This document shows positions 26,571 to 35,771 of a stretch of DNA of 64,000 bases, one piece after another. The stretch spans positions 1-64,000 of the forward strand of contig JACESU010000001.1 in assembly GCA_013911655.1 (NCBI GenBank), given 5' to 3'. Made by a program: the position numbers and the translations under genes. Position 1 is the stretch's first letter, and every line of letters starts with the position of its first letter. Source of the stretch: Alphaproteobacteria bacterium. GTDB lineage: Bacteria; Pseudomonadota; Alphaproteobacteria; Caedimonadales; UBA1908. Below the pieces are notes generated by a model. It was not told the DNA's origin and searched no databases. It saw only the letters and a program-made list of their open reading frames with translations.

Positions 26571-27047
26571 ATGAACACACACACCGCCATTGCGGAGCTT
26601 TTTACAGATGGGGCTTGCAGCGGAAACCCTGGTCCTGGTGGATGGGGCGTTATTGTGCGCACACATGAAGGCGAAAAAGAGCTATCTGGCAGCGAGGCGC
26701 ACACCACCAACAACCGTATGGAGATGATGGCCGCCATCGAGGGGCTTAAAACGCTTCCCGCGTCTTCCCACGTCAAGCTTTATACAGACAGTACCTATCT
26801 TAAGGACGGGATGACCTCTTGGGTGGAAAAATGGAAAAAAGGCGGGTGGCGTACGGCGTCCAACACGCCTGTGAAAAACCAGGACCTATGGCAGGAGCTT
26901 GATCAGCTTTGTGGGGAGCGCCAAGTGGAGTGGACTTGGGTCAAGGGACATAGCGGTCATCCTGAAAACGAGCGTGCCGACGTTTTAGCGCGTAACGCCA
27001 TCGTTCAAGAAATGATGCAGGCAACCCTTAAGCAAGTGCGTTCCTAG
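26571..27047 (+). CDS. rnhA: Ribonuclease HI
   Basis: RNase HI removes RNA from RNA-DNA hybrids. The 158-aa protein shows the catalytic set: Asp in LFTDGACSGNPGPGGWG, Glu in TTNNRMEMMAAIEGL, Asp in LYTDSTYLKDG, and Asp in NERADVLARNA, plus the basic protrusion WVEKWKKGGWRTASNTPVKNQ. Length is typical for the proteobacterial enzyme. The gene starts a tightly spaced operon with DUF192, dapD and an ArnT-type gene (gaps of 4, 12 and 10 bases). Confidence 0.96.
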   Translation: MNTHTAIAELFTDGACSGNPGPGGWGVIVRTHEGEKELSGSEAHTTNNRMEMMAAIEGLKTLPASSHVKLYTDSTYLKDGMTSWVEKWKKGGWRTASNTPVKNQDLWQELDQLCGERQVEWTWVKGHSGHPENERADVLARNAIVQEMMQATLKQVRS

Positions 27048-27051
27048 CTCT

Positions 27052-27492
27052 ATGAAAAAAATCGTATGGGGCGCTGTATGTTTATTATGGGGACTGATGG
27101 GGGGGCTTTGTGCCGCGTCATCCTTTGATCACCCTTTAAAGTTACAGGGAGAAACTTTTCAAGTAGCCTTGGCCTCGACCCCCAAAAGCCTCAAAAAAGG
27201 CCTTATGGGCGTGACGAATCTACCAAAAGATCACGGGATGCTTTTTATTTTTCCTAAAACCCGCGAGGTGACCTTTTGGATGAAAGATACCCCTCTTGAT
27301 CTTGATTTAGTTTATTTAGACCGCACGGGTAAAGTTTTGCAACTTGAAGAGCTAAAAGCAAACTCTTTGCGCCATGTTCCCTCTAAAATGCCTGTTCGGG
27401 CGGCCCTTGAGTTGCCGGCAGGGACCGTGAAACGGCTTCACCTTAAAGTTGGCGCATCCGTAAGCTGCGAGGCCCTTAAGGTCACATTTTAA
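27052..27492 (+). CDS. Secreted DUF192 family protein
   Basis: A 146-aa protein with a signal peptide (residues 1-22) and the DUF192 beta-barrel: FQVALASTPKSLKKGLMGVTNLP, HGMLFIFPKTREVTFWMKDTPLDLDLVYLD. The GLMGRTxLPxxxGMLFxF and FWMKNT motifs are nearly exact matches to the family. The role is unknown; many members are periplasmic. It sits four bases after rnhA and is presumably co-transcribed with it. Confidence 0.9.
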   Translation: MKKIVWGAVCLLWGLMGGLCAASSFDHPLKLQGETFQVALASTPKSLKKGLMGVTNLPKDHGMLFIFPKTREVTFWMKDTPLDLDLVYLDRTGKVLQLEELKANSLRHVPSKMPVRAALELPAGTVKRLHLKVGASVSCEALKVTF

Positions 27493-27504
27493 GGAGGTAG
27501 GCCC

Positions 27505-28314
27505 ATGCAACATTATAAGGCATTAATTGGGAAAGCATGGGACACTGCCTTTGATGCACACACATGCCAACAAGAAGGGCTGCCAAAGGTTCTTGATGAA
27601 ATCATTGAGGCCTTGGATACCGGGCGGGCGCGCGTGGCCGTTTACCAAGACGCTGTCTGGCAGGTGCAAGAGTGGCTGAAAAAAGCGCTCCTTTTGAATA
27701 TTCGCTTGCAAGAAAACAAACCTCTGACCTATCCGTGTCCAGGATATGACAAGATCCCCAGCAAGTTTGAGGGATGGGACGACGCACGGTTTAAAGAGGC
27801 ACGTCTTCGCGTAGTGCCGGGAGCGTTTGTGCGCAAAGGAAGCTATGTGGCGCCAGGGTGCGTATTGATGCCAAGCTTTATTAATTTTGGCACCTATGTG
27901 GGTGAAGAGACCATGATTGATATTGGGGCTGATGTTGGGTCGTGTGCGCAAATTGGCAAGCGCTGTCACGTGTCAGCCGGTGTTGTTATTGGCGGCGTCG
28001 TCGAGCCCTTGCAGGCAGCGCCTGTGATTCTAGAGGACCATGTTTTTGTGGGCGCGCAAAGTGCCATTGTTGAAGGCGTCCTTGTGCAAGAAGGGGCCGT
28101 CATTGGCATGGGGGTGAAACTTGGGGCAAGTACGCCGATTTTTGACCGTGCTTCGGGCAAGATTTCTTACGGTGTGATTCCGCCCCGTAGTGTGGTGGTG
28201 CCAGGATGTTTACCATCACAAGGCGGGGTCAGCCTTTACTGTGCTGTCATCATCAAGCAAGTGGACGCGAAAACTCGCGAAAAAACAGCCATTAATGATC
28301 TGTTGCGACCTTAA
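27505..28314 (+). CDS. dapD: 2,3,4,5-tetrahydropyridine-2,6-dicarboxylate N-succinyltransferase
   Basis: DapD transfers succinyl from succinyl-CoA in the lysine/diaminopimelate pathway, supplying peptidoglycan cross-links. The 269-aa chain has an N-terminal helical domain and a left-handed beta-helix of hexapeptide repeats (GSYVAPGCVLMPSFINFGTYVG, split here by meaning: VAPGCVLM, INFGTYVGEETMIDIG, SCAQIGKRCHVSAG, VIGGVVEPLQA). The C-terminal segment GVIPPRSVVVPGCLPS is characteristic. GGAGG precedes the ATG. Other dap genes are not in the window. Confidence 0.96.
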   Translation: MQHYKALIGKAWDTAFDAHTCQQEGLPKVLDEIIEALDTGRARVAVYQDAVWQVQEWLKKALLLNIRLQENKPLTYPCPGYDKIPSKFEGWDDARFKEARLRVVPGAFVRKGSYVAPGCVLMPSFINFGTYVGEETMIDIGADVGSCAQIGKRCHVSAGVVIGGVVEPLQAAPVILEDHVFVGAQSAIVEGVLVQEGAVIGMGVKLGASTPIFDRASGKISYGVIPPRSVVVPGCLPSQGGVSLYCAVIIKQVDAKTREKTAINDLLRP

Positions 28315-28324
28315 GAGGATTTGT

Positions 28325-29992
28325 ATGAAAAGGATTTCGCAAAATCCCAATTTCAAAAAAATGATTCCTTGGTTATTAGTGGGGACACTTGCCGCCTTCA
28401 TGTTCTTTTGGGATATCGGCAGCTACGCCCTTTTAAACAATAACGAGGGCATGTACGCGCAGATCGCAAAAGAGATGCTGTACTCTGGTAATTATGTGAT
28501 CCCCACACTCAATGGCCTGACTTACATTGAAAAGCCGCCTCTTCTTTACTGGATGATGGCCCTTTCCTTTAAAGTTTTTGGGGTGAATGAATGGGGCGCC
28601 CGGTTTGTCCCCGCACTTTTTGGCTTCATGACAGCCATGGGCGTGGGACTTTTTGCGGCCAGGCGCTTGGGGCAGAAATCAGGGCTTTATACCACTCTTA
28701 TCCTCAGTACCAGTCTTGGATTCGTTCTTTTTTTTCGTACAGTCTTCTTTGACGGCGTTTTTACGGCGTGGCTTACTTTTGCGCTGCTATGTTTTTTTTG
28801 TTGGACAGAAAATTTTACCAGGCGATTTCTTTTAGGGTTTTATGCCCTCATGGCGCTAGCGGTCATGACTAAGGGACTCATAGCCCTTGTGCTAGTAGGT
28901 CTTGTATGGGTCTTTTATTACACCTTTGTCATGCGAGCGCGGACGTCTTTTTTTGCGCCCCTTGATCCTTTGGGGATTCTTTTGTTTTTAGGGATGGCAG
29001 CACCCTGGCATGTGATGGCAACTCTTGAGAAGGTTGATTTTGCATGGTTCTACTTTGTAAATGAACACGTGTTAAGGTTTCTTGGTAAGCGGTTGCCAAA
29101 AGATTATTACGAAGGACCATTTTATTATTACCTGCCTCGTCTTTTGCTATATTTTTTGCCGTGGACTTTGTTTTTTCCAAAATTTGTCAAAGAAAAATTT
29201 AGTCGACAAGATCCTTTCAAGTTTTTTTTCTTGTGCTGGTTTGGCGTATTTTTTCTGTTTTTTTCGTTTTCCAGAGCAAAGGCTAATTATTACCTTGTCA
29301 CGGTGATGCCAGCCCTTGCTGTTTTATTGGCCCCTCTTGTGACGGGAGACGTTGGAAAAAATGTCGCTTTTTTTTGGGGCGCGCTGGTGGGCGTGTTGAT
29401 GCCTCTTGGGGTGTGGCTCGGATTAAAAGGGTTGATCCCCTTTCCGCCGCAGGCCAAAGACGTCGCCCTCTTTGCGGGGGAGACTTTTTATCTGGTTTGG
29501 AGCCTTGTGGGGGCGGTGGTTGCCACGCTTTGCTTTTTCTATCGCGATCGAATACTGGGAGTAAGACCTTTGCTGCTGGGGGGTGGAATGGCAACCCTTT
29601 TAGTCGTTGCGGGTACCCTCATGCCAGCCGCTGAAGATCAACTCTCTGGCAAAGCCATGGCCGAGTTTTTGAAGGCGTATGATATGCCGCTTTATTTGTA
29701 CCGAGATTACGAAAAAATATCAGCTTTTCCCTTTTACTGGGGTAAAACCGTGCGCATCGTTGCAAGCAAAAGCCAAGACTTGTGGCACGCCATGGATAAA
29801 GGGGAAAAGCCAGAGCGTTTCCCTTCAAAAACAACGTTCCAGCTTCATGGCGGCCTTATGGTTCTACACAAGGACCGCTTAAAAAAATTTTGTGCCGCCT
29901 TCCCAAGGGCTACACACCTTGGGACAAAGGGATGTCTTAGCCTTTATCTTGTGCCCCCTGATCAACTTTTAAGGGCGTCCAAGTTCTCATAG
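28325..29992 (+). CDS. ArnT/PMT-family membrane glycosyltransferase (GT83)
   Basis: The 555-aa protein has about 12 membrane helices and the family's first periplasmic loop (LLNNNEGMYAQIAKEML with the catalytic-type acidic residue, then YIEKPPLLYWMMALSFKVFG and GARFVPALFG). ArnT transfers aminoarabinose to lipid A; relatives transfer mannose or other sugars from polyprenyl phosphate, so the sugar is not determinable here. The ATG at 28325 follows AGAGGA. It ends in a 31-base tail-to-tail overlap with the acetoacetyl-CoA synthetase gene. No arnA-like genes are nearby. Confidence 0.88.
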   Translation: MKRISQNPNFKKMIPWLLVGTLAAFMFFWDIGSYALLNNNEGMYAQIAKEMLYSGNYVIPTLNGLTYIEKPPLLYWMMALSFKVFGVNEWGARFVPALFGFMTAMGVGLFAARRLGQKSGLYTTLILSTSLGFVLFFRTVFFDGVFTAWLTFALLCFFCWTENFTRRFLLGFYALMALAVMTKGLIALVLVGLVWVFYYTFVMRARTSFFAPLDPLGILLFLGMAAPWHVMATLEKVDFAWFYFVNEHVLRFLGKRLPKDYYEGPFYYYLPRLLLYFLPWTLFFPKFVKEKFSRQDPFKFFFLCWFGVFFLFFSFSRAKANYYLVTVMPALAVLLAPLVTGDVGKNVAFFWGALVGVLMPLGVWLGLKGLIPFPPQAKDVALFAGETFYLVWSLVGAVVATLCFFYRDRILGVRPLLLGGGMATLLVVAGTLMPAAEDQLSGKAMAEFLKAYDMPLYLYRDYEKISAFPFYWGKTVRIVASKSQDLWHAMDKGEKPERFPSKTTFQLHGGLMVLHKDRLKKFCAAFPRATHLGTKGCLSLYLVPPDQLLRASKFS

Positions 29993-31938
29993 TAAGAAAG
30001 CGCTTGGGGGTTAGCCAGGGCCTCTTTGTTAATGACAGGGCGTCCGTGAATGATGTCCGTCACGGCCATCTCGACGATTTTTCCTGTGGCTGTGCGCGGA
30101 ATATCAGGAACTTGAAGGATTTTTGCAGGCACGTGGCGGGGCGTCGTATTTTCCCGAATCTGAAGACGAATTTTTGTGCGAAGCTCATCAGTCAGTGTGT
30201 CGGTATCACGAAGTTTTACAAACAGGATGACTCGCACGTCCCCGTCCCATTGCTGGGCGACCACAAGGCTTTCCATGACCTCATCTAGCTGCTCAACTTG
30301 CCGGTAAATTTCCGCAGTCCCAATGCGAACCCCGCCTGGATTGAGAATCGTGTCCGAACGGCCATGGATAATAATGCCGTCATGGGAGGTCAATTCCACA
30401 AAGTCCCCGTGTCGCCAAATGCCAGGAAAGTGTTCGAAATAGGACTTGTGATATCTGGCGCCGTCTGAATCGTTCCAAAAGGAAACCGGCATACAAGGAA
30501 AAGGTTTTGTGCACACCAGTTCGCCTTTTTGACCGCGCACGGGCTTGCCTTCCGCGTCAAAGACATCCACCGCAAGACCAAGGCCTCTTGTTTGAAGCTC
30601 TCCTGGCCAAACGGGCGCCACAGGATTGCCAAGGGCAAAGCACGACACAATATCCGTACCGCCCGAAATCGACGCAAGACAAACGTTGGCAGAGATCTCT
30701 TTGTAGACATACGCAAAGCTCTCGGCGACTAGAGGGGAGCCTGTGGATAAAATCATGCGAAGGTGGCTAAGATCATGGGTTTTTCGAGGGCTCATCTCTG
30801 CTTTGTGAAGCGCGTCGATGTATTTGGCCGACGTACCAAAGTGTGTTGCTTTTTCTTGCTCGAGATAATCAAACAAAATGTTGGGGTTGGGATGAAACGG
30901 TGAGCCGTCATAAAGAAGGAGTGTCACCCCTGATCCCAAAGCGGAGACAAGCCAGTTCCACATCATCCAGCTAGTGGTGCTGTAATAAAAAAGACGGTCT
31001 CCGGGTTTTAGATCACAGTGCAGTTGATGCTCTTTAAGATGTTGCAAAAGAACGCCGCCATGTCCATGGACGATACATTTAGGTTTGCCGGTGGTCCCTG
31101 AAGAGAAAAGGATAAAAAGAGGATGATCGAAGGGGACTATTTCAAAGGTGATGTCACTGGGGGTAAAAGGTGCGACAAAATCGTGATAGGCACAGACTTT
31201 TCGGGGGAAAGAGGCCTCACTATTATCCAGGCTTGGCACCAGGATGATTTCCTCAAGGGTCGGGAGCTCTTTTTCAAGGGCGATAATTTTATCTGCAATA
31301 TCAAAAGAAACGCCCTTATAGATAAAGTCTTGACAAGCAATCAGGATCTTGGGCTCGATTTGCCCAAAACGGTCAACGATGCCAGGGACGCCAAAGTCGG
31401 GTGAGCACGAGGACCAAATGGCTCCAATGCTGGTGACCGCAAGCATGGCAATCACCATTTCAGGTCTATTGGGACCCACGGCCGCGATGCGGTCAAGGGG
31501 TTTTACACCGCTTTGGCGAAGGGCTTGGGAAAAGCGCGAGACGGCGTCGTAAAGATCGTTAAACGACATCTGGACGCGTGTTTTATTTTCTTGCCAAAAG
31601 ATAATAGCAGGCGCGTTTGTCCGTGTTCGCAGCATGTTTTCAGCGTAGTTAAGGCGTGCCTCAGGGAAAAATCGGCACTTTTCAAACGCAGCTTCTTGCT
31701 GGAAAGAGGTCTCGCCTTTTACAGAAGCTTTTACACGGCAAAAATCCCAGAAAAGCGACCAAAACTGAGCGTCTTGATCAACGGACCATTGATAAAAAGA
31801 GTGATATGAAGAAAAAACGCATCCCACGTGTGCTTCGACCTCACTGACGAACGCGGTAATGTTGGCGGCACGAATTTGTTCGGGGGATGGGGTCCACAGG
31901 GGGTGAGGGGTGTGGGTCAAAGTGCGCTCTCCTGTCAA
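29962..31938 (-). CDS. Acetoacetyl-CoA synthetase
   Basis: A 658-aa ANL-superfamily ligase that activates acetoacetate with ATP and CoA, tied to ketone-body or polyhydroxybutyrate turnover. The P-loop LFILFSSGTTGKPKCIVHGHGG, shortened here to its core SSGTTGKPKCIVHG, is clear. Further markers are YYSTTSWMMWNWLVSALGSG, GDFVELTSHDGIIIHGRSD (A8), and the C-terminal catalytic Lys in PRTATGKIVEMAVTD. The N-terminal ACAS_N segment YHSFYQWSVDQDAQFWSLFW places it with AacS rather than acetyl-CoA synthetase. Stop codon is TGA. No thiolase or phb genes are adjacent. Confidence 0.92.
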   Translation of the reverse strand: MTGERTLTHTPHPLWTPSPEQIRAANITAFVSEVEAHVGCVFSSYHSFYQWSVDQDAQFWSLFWDFCRVKASVKGETSFQQEAAFEKCRFFPEARLNYAENMLRTRTNAPAIIFWQENKTRVQMSFNDLYDAVSRFSQALRQSGVKPLDRIAAVGPNRPEMVIAMLAVTSIGAIWSSCSPDFGVPGIVDRFGQIEPKILIACQDFIYKGVSFDIADKIIALEKELPTLEEIILVPSLDNSEASFPRKVCAYHDFVAPFTPSDITFEIVPFDHPLFILFSSGTTGKPKCIVHGHGGVLLQHLKEHQLHCDLKPGDRLFYYSTTSWMMWNWLVSALGSGVTLLLYDGSPFHPNPNILFDYLEQEKATHFGTSAKYIDALHKAEMSPRKTHDLSHLRMILSTGSPLVAESFAYVYKEISANVCLASISGGTDIVSCFALGNPVAPVWPGELQTRGLGLAVDVFDAEGKPVRGQKGELVCTKPFPCMPVSFWNDSDGARYHKSYFEHFPGIWRHGDFVELTSHDGIIIHGRSDTILNPGGVRIGTAEIYRQVEQLDEVMESLVVAQQWDGDVRVILFVKLRDTDTLTDELRTKIRLQIRENTTPRHVPAKILQVPDIPRTATGKIVEMAVTDIIHGRPVINKEALANPQALSYYENLDALKS

Positions 31939-32017
31939 GTTTTTTTTGAATGGTATGACAGCTAAGGGTGGAAAACAAGATTGTTCGTGAGGGGAGATTT
32001 CTTTAAAGAAGGGCGAA

Positions 32018-32049
32018 GGAAAAACACTTTGAAGTAAAGCGTTTTTCCT
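32018..32049 (-). terminator. Terminator after the LptM-like lipoprotein gene
   Basis: On the minus strand a 13-bp stem with one mismatch (GGAAAAACGCTTT / AAAGTGTTTTTCC) has a five-base loop, and its 3' arm itself carries the T-run. It lies ten bases past the small gene's stop. Confidence 0.65.
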
Positions 32050-32058
32050 GATGAGGGG

Positions 32059-32217
32059 TTAATTCCCTGGTGTGTTATCCGGTGCGGGATAAGTGCGTGG
32101 ATAGACGTTTTGCTCGCCCTCAGGGGGAAGGGGTGCGCCTTTACGTCCGCAACCTGCTCCAAGCCCCGCCACACAAAAAATAACAACCCATAATGTGCTT
32201 TTTTCTATCGTACCCAT
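32059..32217 (-). CDS. LptM-like small lipoprotein
   Basis: A 52-aa gene, easily missed because of its size. It has a hydrophobic stretch followed by a lipobox ending GAGC, then the family-style CGRKGAPLPPEG and a short YPRTYPAP tail. The CGxKGxLxxP pattern defines the YifL/LptM lipoproteins, which in E. coli assist maturation of the LPS translocon LptD. In alphaproteobacteria a gene of this kind commonly sits between argH and lysA with a TlpA-type gene just upstream; here only the divergent TlpA neighbour remains, with argH and lysA absent. Confidence 0.8.
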   Translation of the reverse strand: MGTIEKSTLWVVIFCVAGLGAGCGRKGAPLPPEGEQNVYPRTYPAPDNTPGN

Positions 32218-32284
32218 TGTAATCCTGTATAACCCATTCTAGAACTATGCATTAGGCTATCAGAAATAAAGCGGAGGACAACCC

Positions 32285-32863
32285 ATGAGATACGTTTTAC
32301 GTTTTTTTGTTGCACTATGGTTGGTGATGGGGTTTAACGCAGCAAATGCCCAGTTGCTGCGTTACAAAACCGTTGATCCCACTCAAGTCATCGATTTCAC
32401 CATGCTGGACGCCGAGGGCAAGACGCACCGCATCAGTGATTACAAGGGAAAGATTGTTGTCATCAACTTTTGGGCGACGTGGTGCCCTCCTTGTGTGAAA
32501 GAAATGCCGTCCTTGAATAATTTGGCGCAGTCCTTTCCCGAAGATCAGTTCGTGGTGATTGCGGTGTGCAAAGATCCTCAAAACAAAGAAGCGGCGCTCA
32601 AGTTGTTCTCGAGCTATGATCAAACAAGACTGCCTCTATTTTTTGAGCATAAAGACGAAGGCAGTAGCCATGCCCTTGGGATCAAGGGGCTTCCCACGAC
32701 GTATGTTCTTGACCGCAAGGGTTATCTTGTGGGTCAGATGACGGGCGGCACGGAGTGGGATCACCATGAGGTTCTTGAAATGATGCAAGGTTATATTGAG
32801 GGGCGCACGCCTCAGCCTGCCTCGTGGTGGCAAAAGTTTAGGCAGTTTGTGGCCGGCGCCTAA
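32285..32863 (+). CDS. TlpA-type periplasmic thiol-disulfide oxidoreductase
   Basis: The 192-aa product has a signal peptide (to about ANAQ) and a thioredoxin fold with active site NFWATWCPPCVKEMPSL and cis-proline loop IKGLPTTYVLDRKG. The inserted strand-helix FTMLDAEGKTHRISDYKGK is typical of TlpA/ResA/CcmG redoxins, reductants for cytochrome c maturation or periplasmic metal sites. A His-rich loop (EWDHHEV) lies near the C-terminus. It is divergent from the LptM-like gene and is followed 23 bases later by the large unknown gene, probably in one transcript. Confidence 0.92.
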   Translation: MRYVLRFFVALWLVMGFNAANAQLLRYKTVDPTQVIDFTMLDAEGKTHRISDYKGKIVVINFWATWCPPCVKEMPSLNNLAQSFPEDQFVVIAVCKDPQNKEAALKLFSSYDQTRLPLFFEHKDEGSSHALGIKGLPTTYVLDRKGYLVGQMTGGTEWDHHEVLEMMQGYIEGRTPQPASWWQKFRQFVAGA

Positions 32864-32886
32864 GAGCAAGTCAGAAAGAGACGATC

Positions 32887-34791
32887 ATGCTAAAGATTGA
32901 AACCTTTGACAATCTCACGGGTGGCCAAAGCTTTTTTAAGGCTGTGGGGCATCCTTTGGCGGCCCCTAAGATCAAGGCCCTTTTAACCAAACTAGGGCGT
33001 TATGAAAAAGTGGCCTTGTATGATCCTCAAGGATGGCTTGTGCCCTTTAACGAGATTCATTCTTTAGCACGTCTCAACGTCAGTGATGTCTATGTGCAGA
33101 AATTTGAGACGATTGGCGCCCCCCTTTTAGGGCGCGCGGCAAGGCCTATCACGCAGCTGGGAGAAAACCCGCCTCAAGCACTTTTTATCCTCTCCTTTGA
33201 TGAAGAGGTATTGCTTTCTCATCTGACCCCTTTCTTACCGAGGAATGTTGCGGTGTATTCTTTGAGGGAGATGAAGGTTGACGACGCGCTTCTGACCAAT
33301 CCCAAAAAATACTTAGATCCCCTAAACTTTGCGACAAACTTTGCTTTTTTTCGAGACGAAGAGGGGCTTCATACGCGCCTTGCCACCGCCAACTACTGGA
33401 CAGGTTATAGCCAAAAGCCGGTCAAGATTTGGTGCCGCCTGTTTGACGCGGCCGGCGCCGAGATCGTGACCTGGGACGAGTCTCTTACGCATGCAGGAGA
33501 ATCGTTTGTGCTTGACAGCAAAGAGATCCGCACGCGTTTTGGATTGGGTGATTTCTGTGGCCAGGTCTTTTTGCATGTGGTGGGGGCCGCCGGACACGAT
33601 ATTGTGAAGTACGGCCTTGATATCTATAGCGATGATGGCAATGTTTTGTCATGTACCCATGACGCGAACGCTTGGCCAGCTGACTATTATGCAGGGCTTC
33701 CGGCACCAAGAGCCGATGAAGACGTAATTTTTTGGGTGCAAAACAGCCACCCGTGCCCCATCTCCAAGGGCGTCGTTAAATTCAACCCCATGGGTCGGGA
33801 CCAAGAAAGTGTGTCCTTGGACCAAGAAGTACCCCCTTTTGGCAGTGTGGGTGTTTCCATTAAGGCCTTAATGCCAACTTTGCACTGGCCAAGCCAAATC
33901 GAGATTTTCGCAGGCAAACACTTTGTGCGCCCCCGCTACGAGGTCATTCGCGGTACGTGTCGTCGTATTGCCCATGCCAATGTGGAGCGCACGAATCTTG
34001 CCCCTGACCCCGTTTTAAAAACGCTTTCGCCCCTCTTTGGAAAGGGATTTATTCTGCCGGCCCCTCTTTTACCGTGGCGTGAATGGCAAAGCGAGGTTCT
34101 GCCCACCCCTATGGCAAGGTCTCAGGTGACGCTGCCGGTGGCGCTTTTGATCTATGACGCGGACGGCCATGAAATGGCAGAACACCGCCTGGGGTGCCTC
34201 AAGCGTTCAGACAGTGTGGCGGTTGTGGTGAATCAGCTTTTGGCGGGTCTTCCGGACAAAGCGGGTCTGGGGTACGGTCACATGGAGCTTGTTTATGATT
34301 TTGAGGCAGGTGACGAGGCCGATGGATGGCTCCATGGCCTTTTTAGGTATGAAAATGCTGGTCACCAAACAGAAAGCTCGTTTGGGGGGCATATTTATAA
34401 TACGGCCCTGACCTATAAAAGTCAGCCCCATTCCTATCGAGGTGCCCCTCCAGGGCTGACAACTCGTCTTTTCTTGCCCACAGGCACGGATGGGACCATG
34501 GCCCTTTGCCATTTGATTTACCCTGCCTCAACGGTGTGGCATCCTATGTCAGAGACGTTTTTGACACTTCATAACGCACGCGGGGAAAGTGTTGCTACAG
34601 AAAAAATCGAAATTCCTTGTGGGGGATCAAGATTTTGGACGCTCAAAGATATTTTTTCCAGTGACCATCTACAAAAAGCTGGCAAAAATGCTTATGTTAT
34701 TATCAGAGATACAACATGTAGGCTCTTTGGGTATCACGGTCTTGTTGATACCCAAGGGCGTTTGTGTTTAGATCACATGTTTGGTTTTTAG
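32887..34791 (+). CDS. Large conserved-looking protein of unknown function
   Basis: The 634-aa product has no signal peptide, no membrane segment and no catalytic motif I recognise. It is rich in predicted beta-strands with several Trp/Tyr-rich stretches (FWVQNSHPCPISKGVV, KYGLDIYSDDGNVLSCTHDANA, GGHIYNTALTYKSQPHS). Repeated turns of the type FGGH, GYGHMELVYDFEAGDEADG and WLHGLFRYENAG hint at a carbohydrate-binding or jelly-roll architecture, but that is impression only. It lies between a TlpA-type redoxin and trxB, all on one strand with gaps of 23 and 14 bases, so the operon is redox-flavoured. It could not be assigned to a named family. Confidence 0.75.
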   Translation: MLKIETFDNLTGGQSFFKAVGHPLAAPKIKALLTKLGRYEKVALYDPQGWLVPFNEIHSLARLNVSDVYVQKFETIGAPLLGRAARPITQLGENPPQALFILSFDEEVLLSHLTPFLPRNVAVYSLREMKVDDALLTNPKKYLDPLNFATNFAFFRDEEGLHTRLATANYWTGYSQKPVKIWCRLFDAAGAEIVTWDESLTHAGESFVLDSKEIRTRFGLGDFCGQVFLHVVGAAGHDIVKYGLDIYSDDGNVLSCTHDANAWPADYYAGLPAPRADEDVIFWVQNSHPCPISKGVVKFNPMGRDQESVSLDQEVPPFGSVGVSIKALMPTLHWPSQIEIFAGKHFVRPRYEVIRGTCRRIAHANVERTNLAPDPVLKTLSPLFGKGFILPAPLLPWREWQSEVLPTPMARSQVTLPVALLIYDADGHEMAEHRLGCLKRSDSVAVVVNQLLAGLPDKAGLGYGHMELVYDFEAGDEADGWLHGLFRYENAGHQTESSFGGHIYNTALTYKSQPHSYRGAPPGLTTRLFLPTGTDGTMALCHLIYPASTVWHPMSETFLTLHNARGESVATEKIEIPCGGSRFWTLKDIFSSDHLQKAGKNAYVIIRDTTCRLFGYHGLVDTQGRLCLDHMFGF

Positions 34792-34805
34792 GTAAGGATC
34801 ACAAA

Positions 34806-35747
34806 ATGACTGAAGTGCACACGCGGTTGCTCATTATTGGCTCAGGACCTGCGGGGTATTCGACCGCCATTTACGCGGCGCGCGCCAATCTTCAACCCAT
34901 TCTTGTGGCGGGCATGACGCCAGGTGGTCAGCTGACGGTGACAACGGACGTTGAAAATTATCCGGGTTTTGCCCAAACGATCCAAGGCCCTTGGCTCATG
35001 GAGCAAATGCGAGACCAAGCCCACCATGTGGGGACAAAAATTGTCCACGACTATATCGTCGAGGTCAATTTCTCCAAAAGACCCTTTGTGTGTGTGGCCG
35101 CGTCCGGTGATCGGTATAGTGCTGACACCGTCGTGATTGCCACAGGCGCCCAGGCTCTTTGGTTAGGGCTTGAGAGCGAAACAAAATATCGCGGTTTTGG
35201 TGTTTCTGGGTGTGCCACCTGTGACGGATTCTTTTTTCGCGGAAAAGAAGTTGCCGTGATTGGGGGCGGGAACGCGGCCGTGGAAGAGGCGATCTATCTG
35301 ACCAACCACGCAAGTAAAGTATATCTGGTGCATCGCCGACAGACCCTGCGTGCCGAGAAAATCCTCCAAGAAAGACTATTTGAAAATCCCAAGATCGAGC
35401 TTGTTTGGGATCATGTTTTGGAAGAGGTGCAAGGAAAGGAAAATCCCCGTCAGGTTACGGGGGCAAGACTCCGCCATGTGACGACCGGCCAGGAAAAAGT
35501 TCTACCCGTTGAAGGAATCTTCGTGGCCATTGGACACAAGCCCGCTACAGACATCTTTAAGGGGCAACTTGATATGGACCAAGAAGGCTATATTCAGTGC
35601 CCTCCTGGCTCTGTTAAAACGAACGTTGAAGGTGTGTTTGCGGCCGGCGACGTTCAAGACAAGGTCTACCGACAAGCGGTGACGGCTGCAGGACAAGGAT
35701 GTATGGCGGCACTTGACGTCGTCCGCTTCCTTGAAAGCGGCGCGTAA
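34806..35747 (+). CDS. trxB: Thioredoxin reductase
   Basis: The 313-aa flavoenzyme passes electrons from NADPH to thioredoxin. FAD-binding GxGPAG is seen as IIGSGPAGYSTAIYAARAN, and GGQLTVTTDVENYPGF is characteristic. The redox pair is CATCDGFFF, the NADPH site is VIGGGNAAVEEAIYLTNHA with HRRQTLRAEKILQ, and the C-terminal FAD segment GVFAAGDVQDKVYRQAVTAAGQGCMAA completes the set in shortened form. AAGGA precedes the ATG at 34806. The phrase EVQGKENPRQVTGARL contains the usual variable loop. Confidence 0.96.
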   Translation: MTEVHTRLLIIGSGPAGYSTAIYAARANLQPILVAGMTPGGQLTVTTDVENYPGFAQTIQGPWLMEQMRDQAHHVGTKIVHDYIVEVNFSKRPFVCVAASGDRYSADTVVIATGAQALWLGLESETKYRGFGVSGCATCDGFFFRGKEVAVIGGGNAAVEEAIYLTNHASKVYLVHRRQTLRAEKILQERLFENPKIELVWDHVLEEVQGKENPRQVTGARLRHVTTGQEKVLPVEGIFVAIGHKPATDIFKGQLDMDQEGYIQCPPGSVKTNVEGVFAAGDVQDKVYRQAVTAAGQGCMAALDVVRFLESGA

Positions 35748-35771
35748 CTTTTAGCGCGGGCCCTTTTTCCC

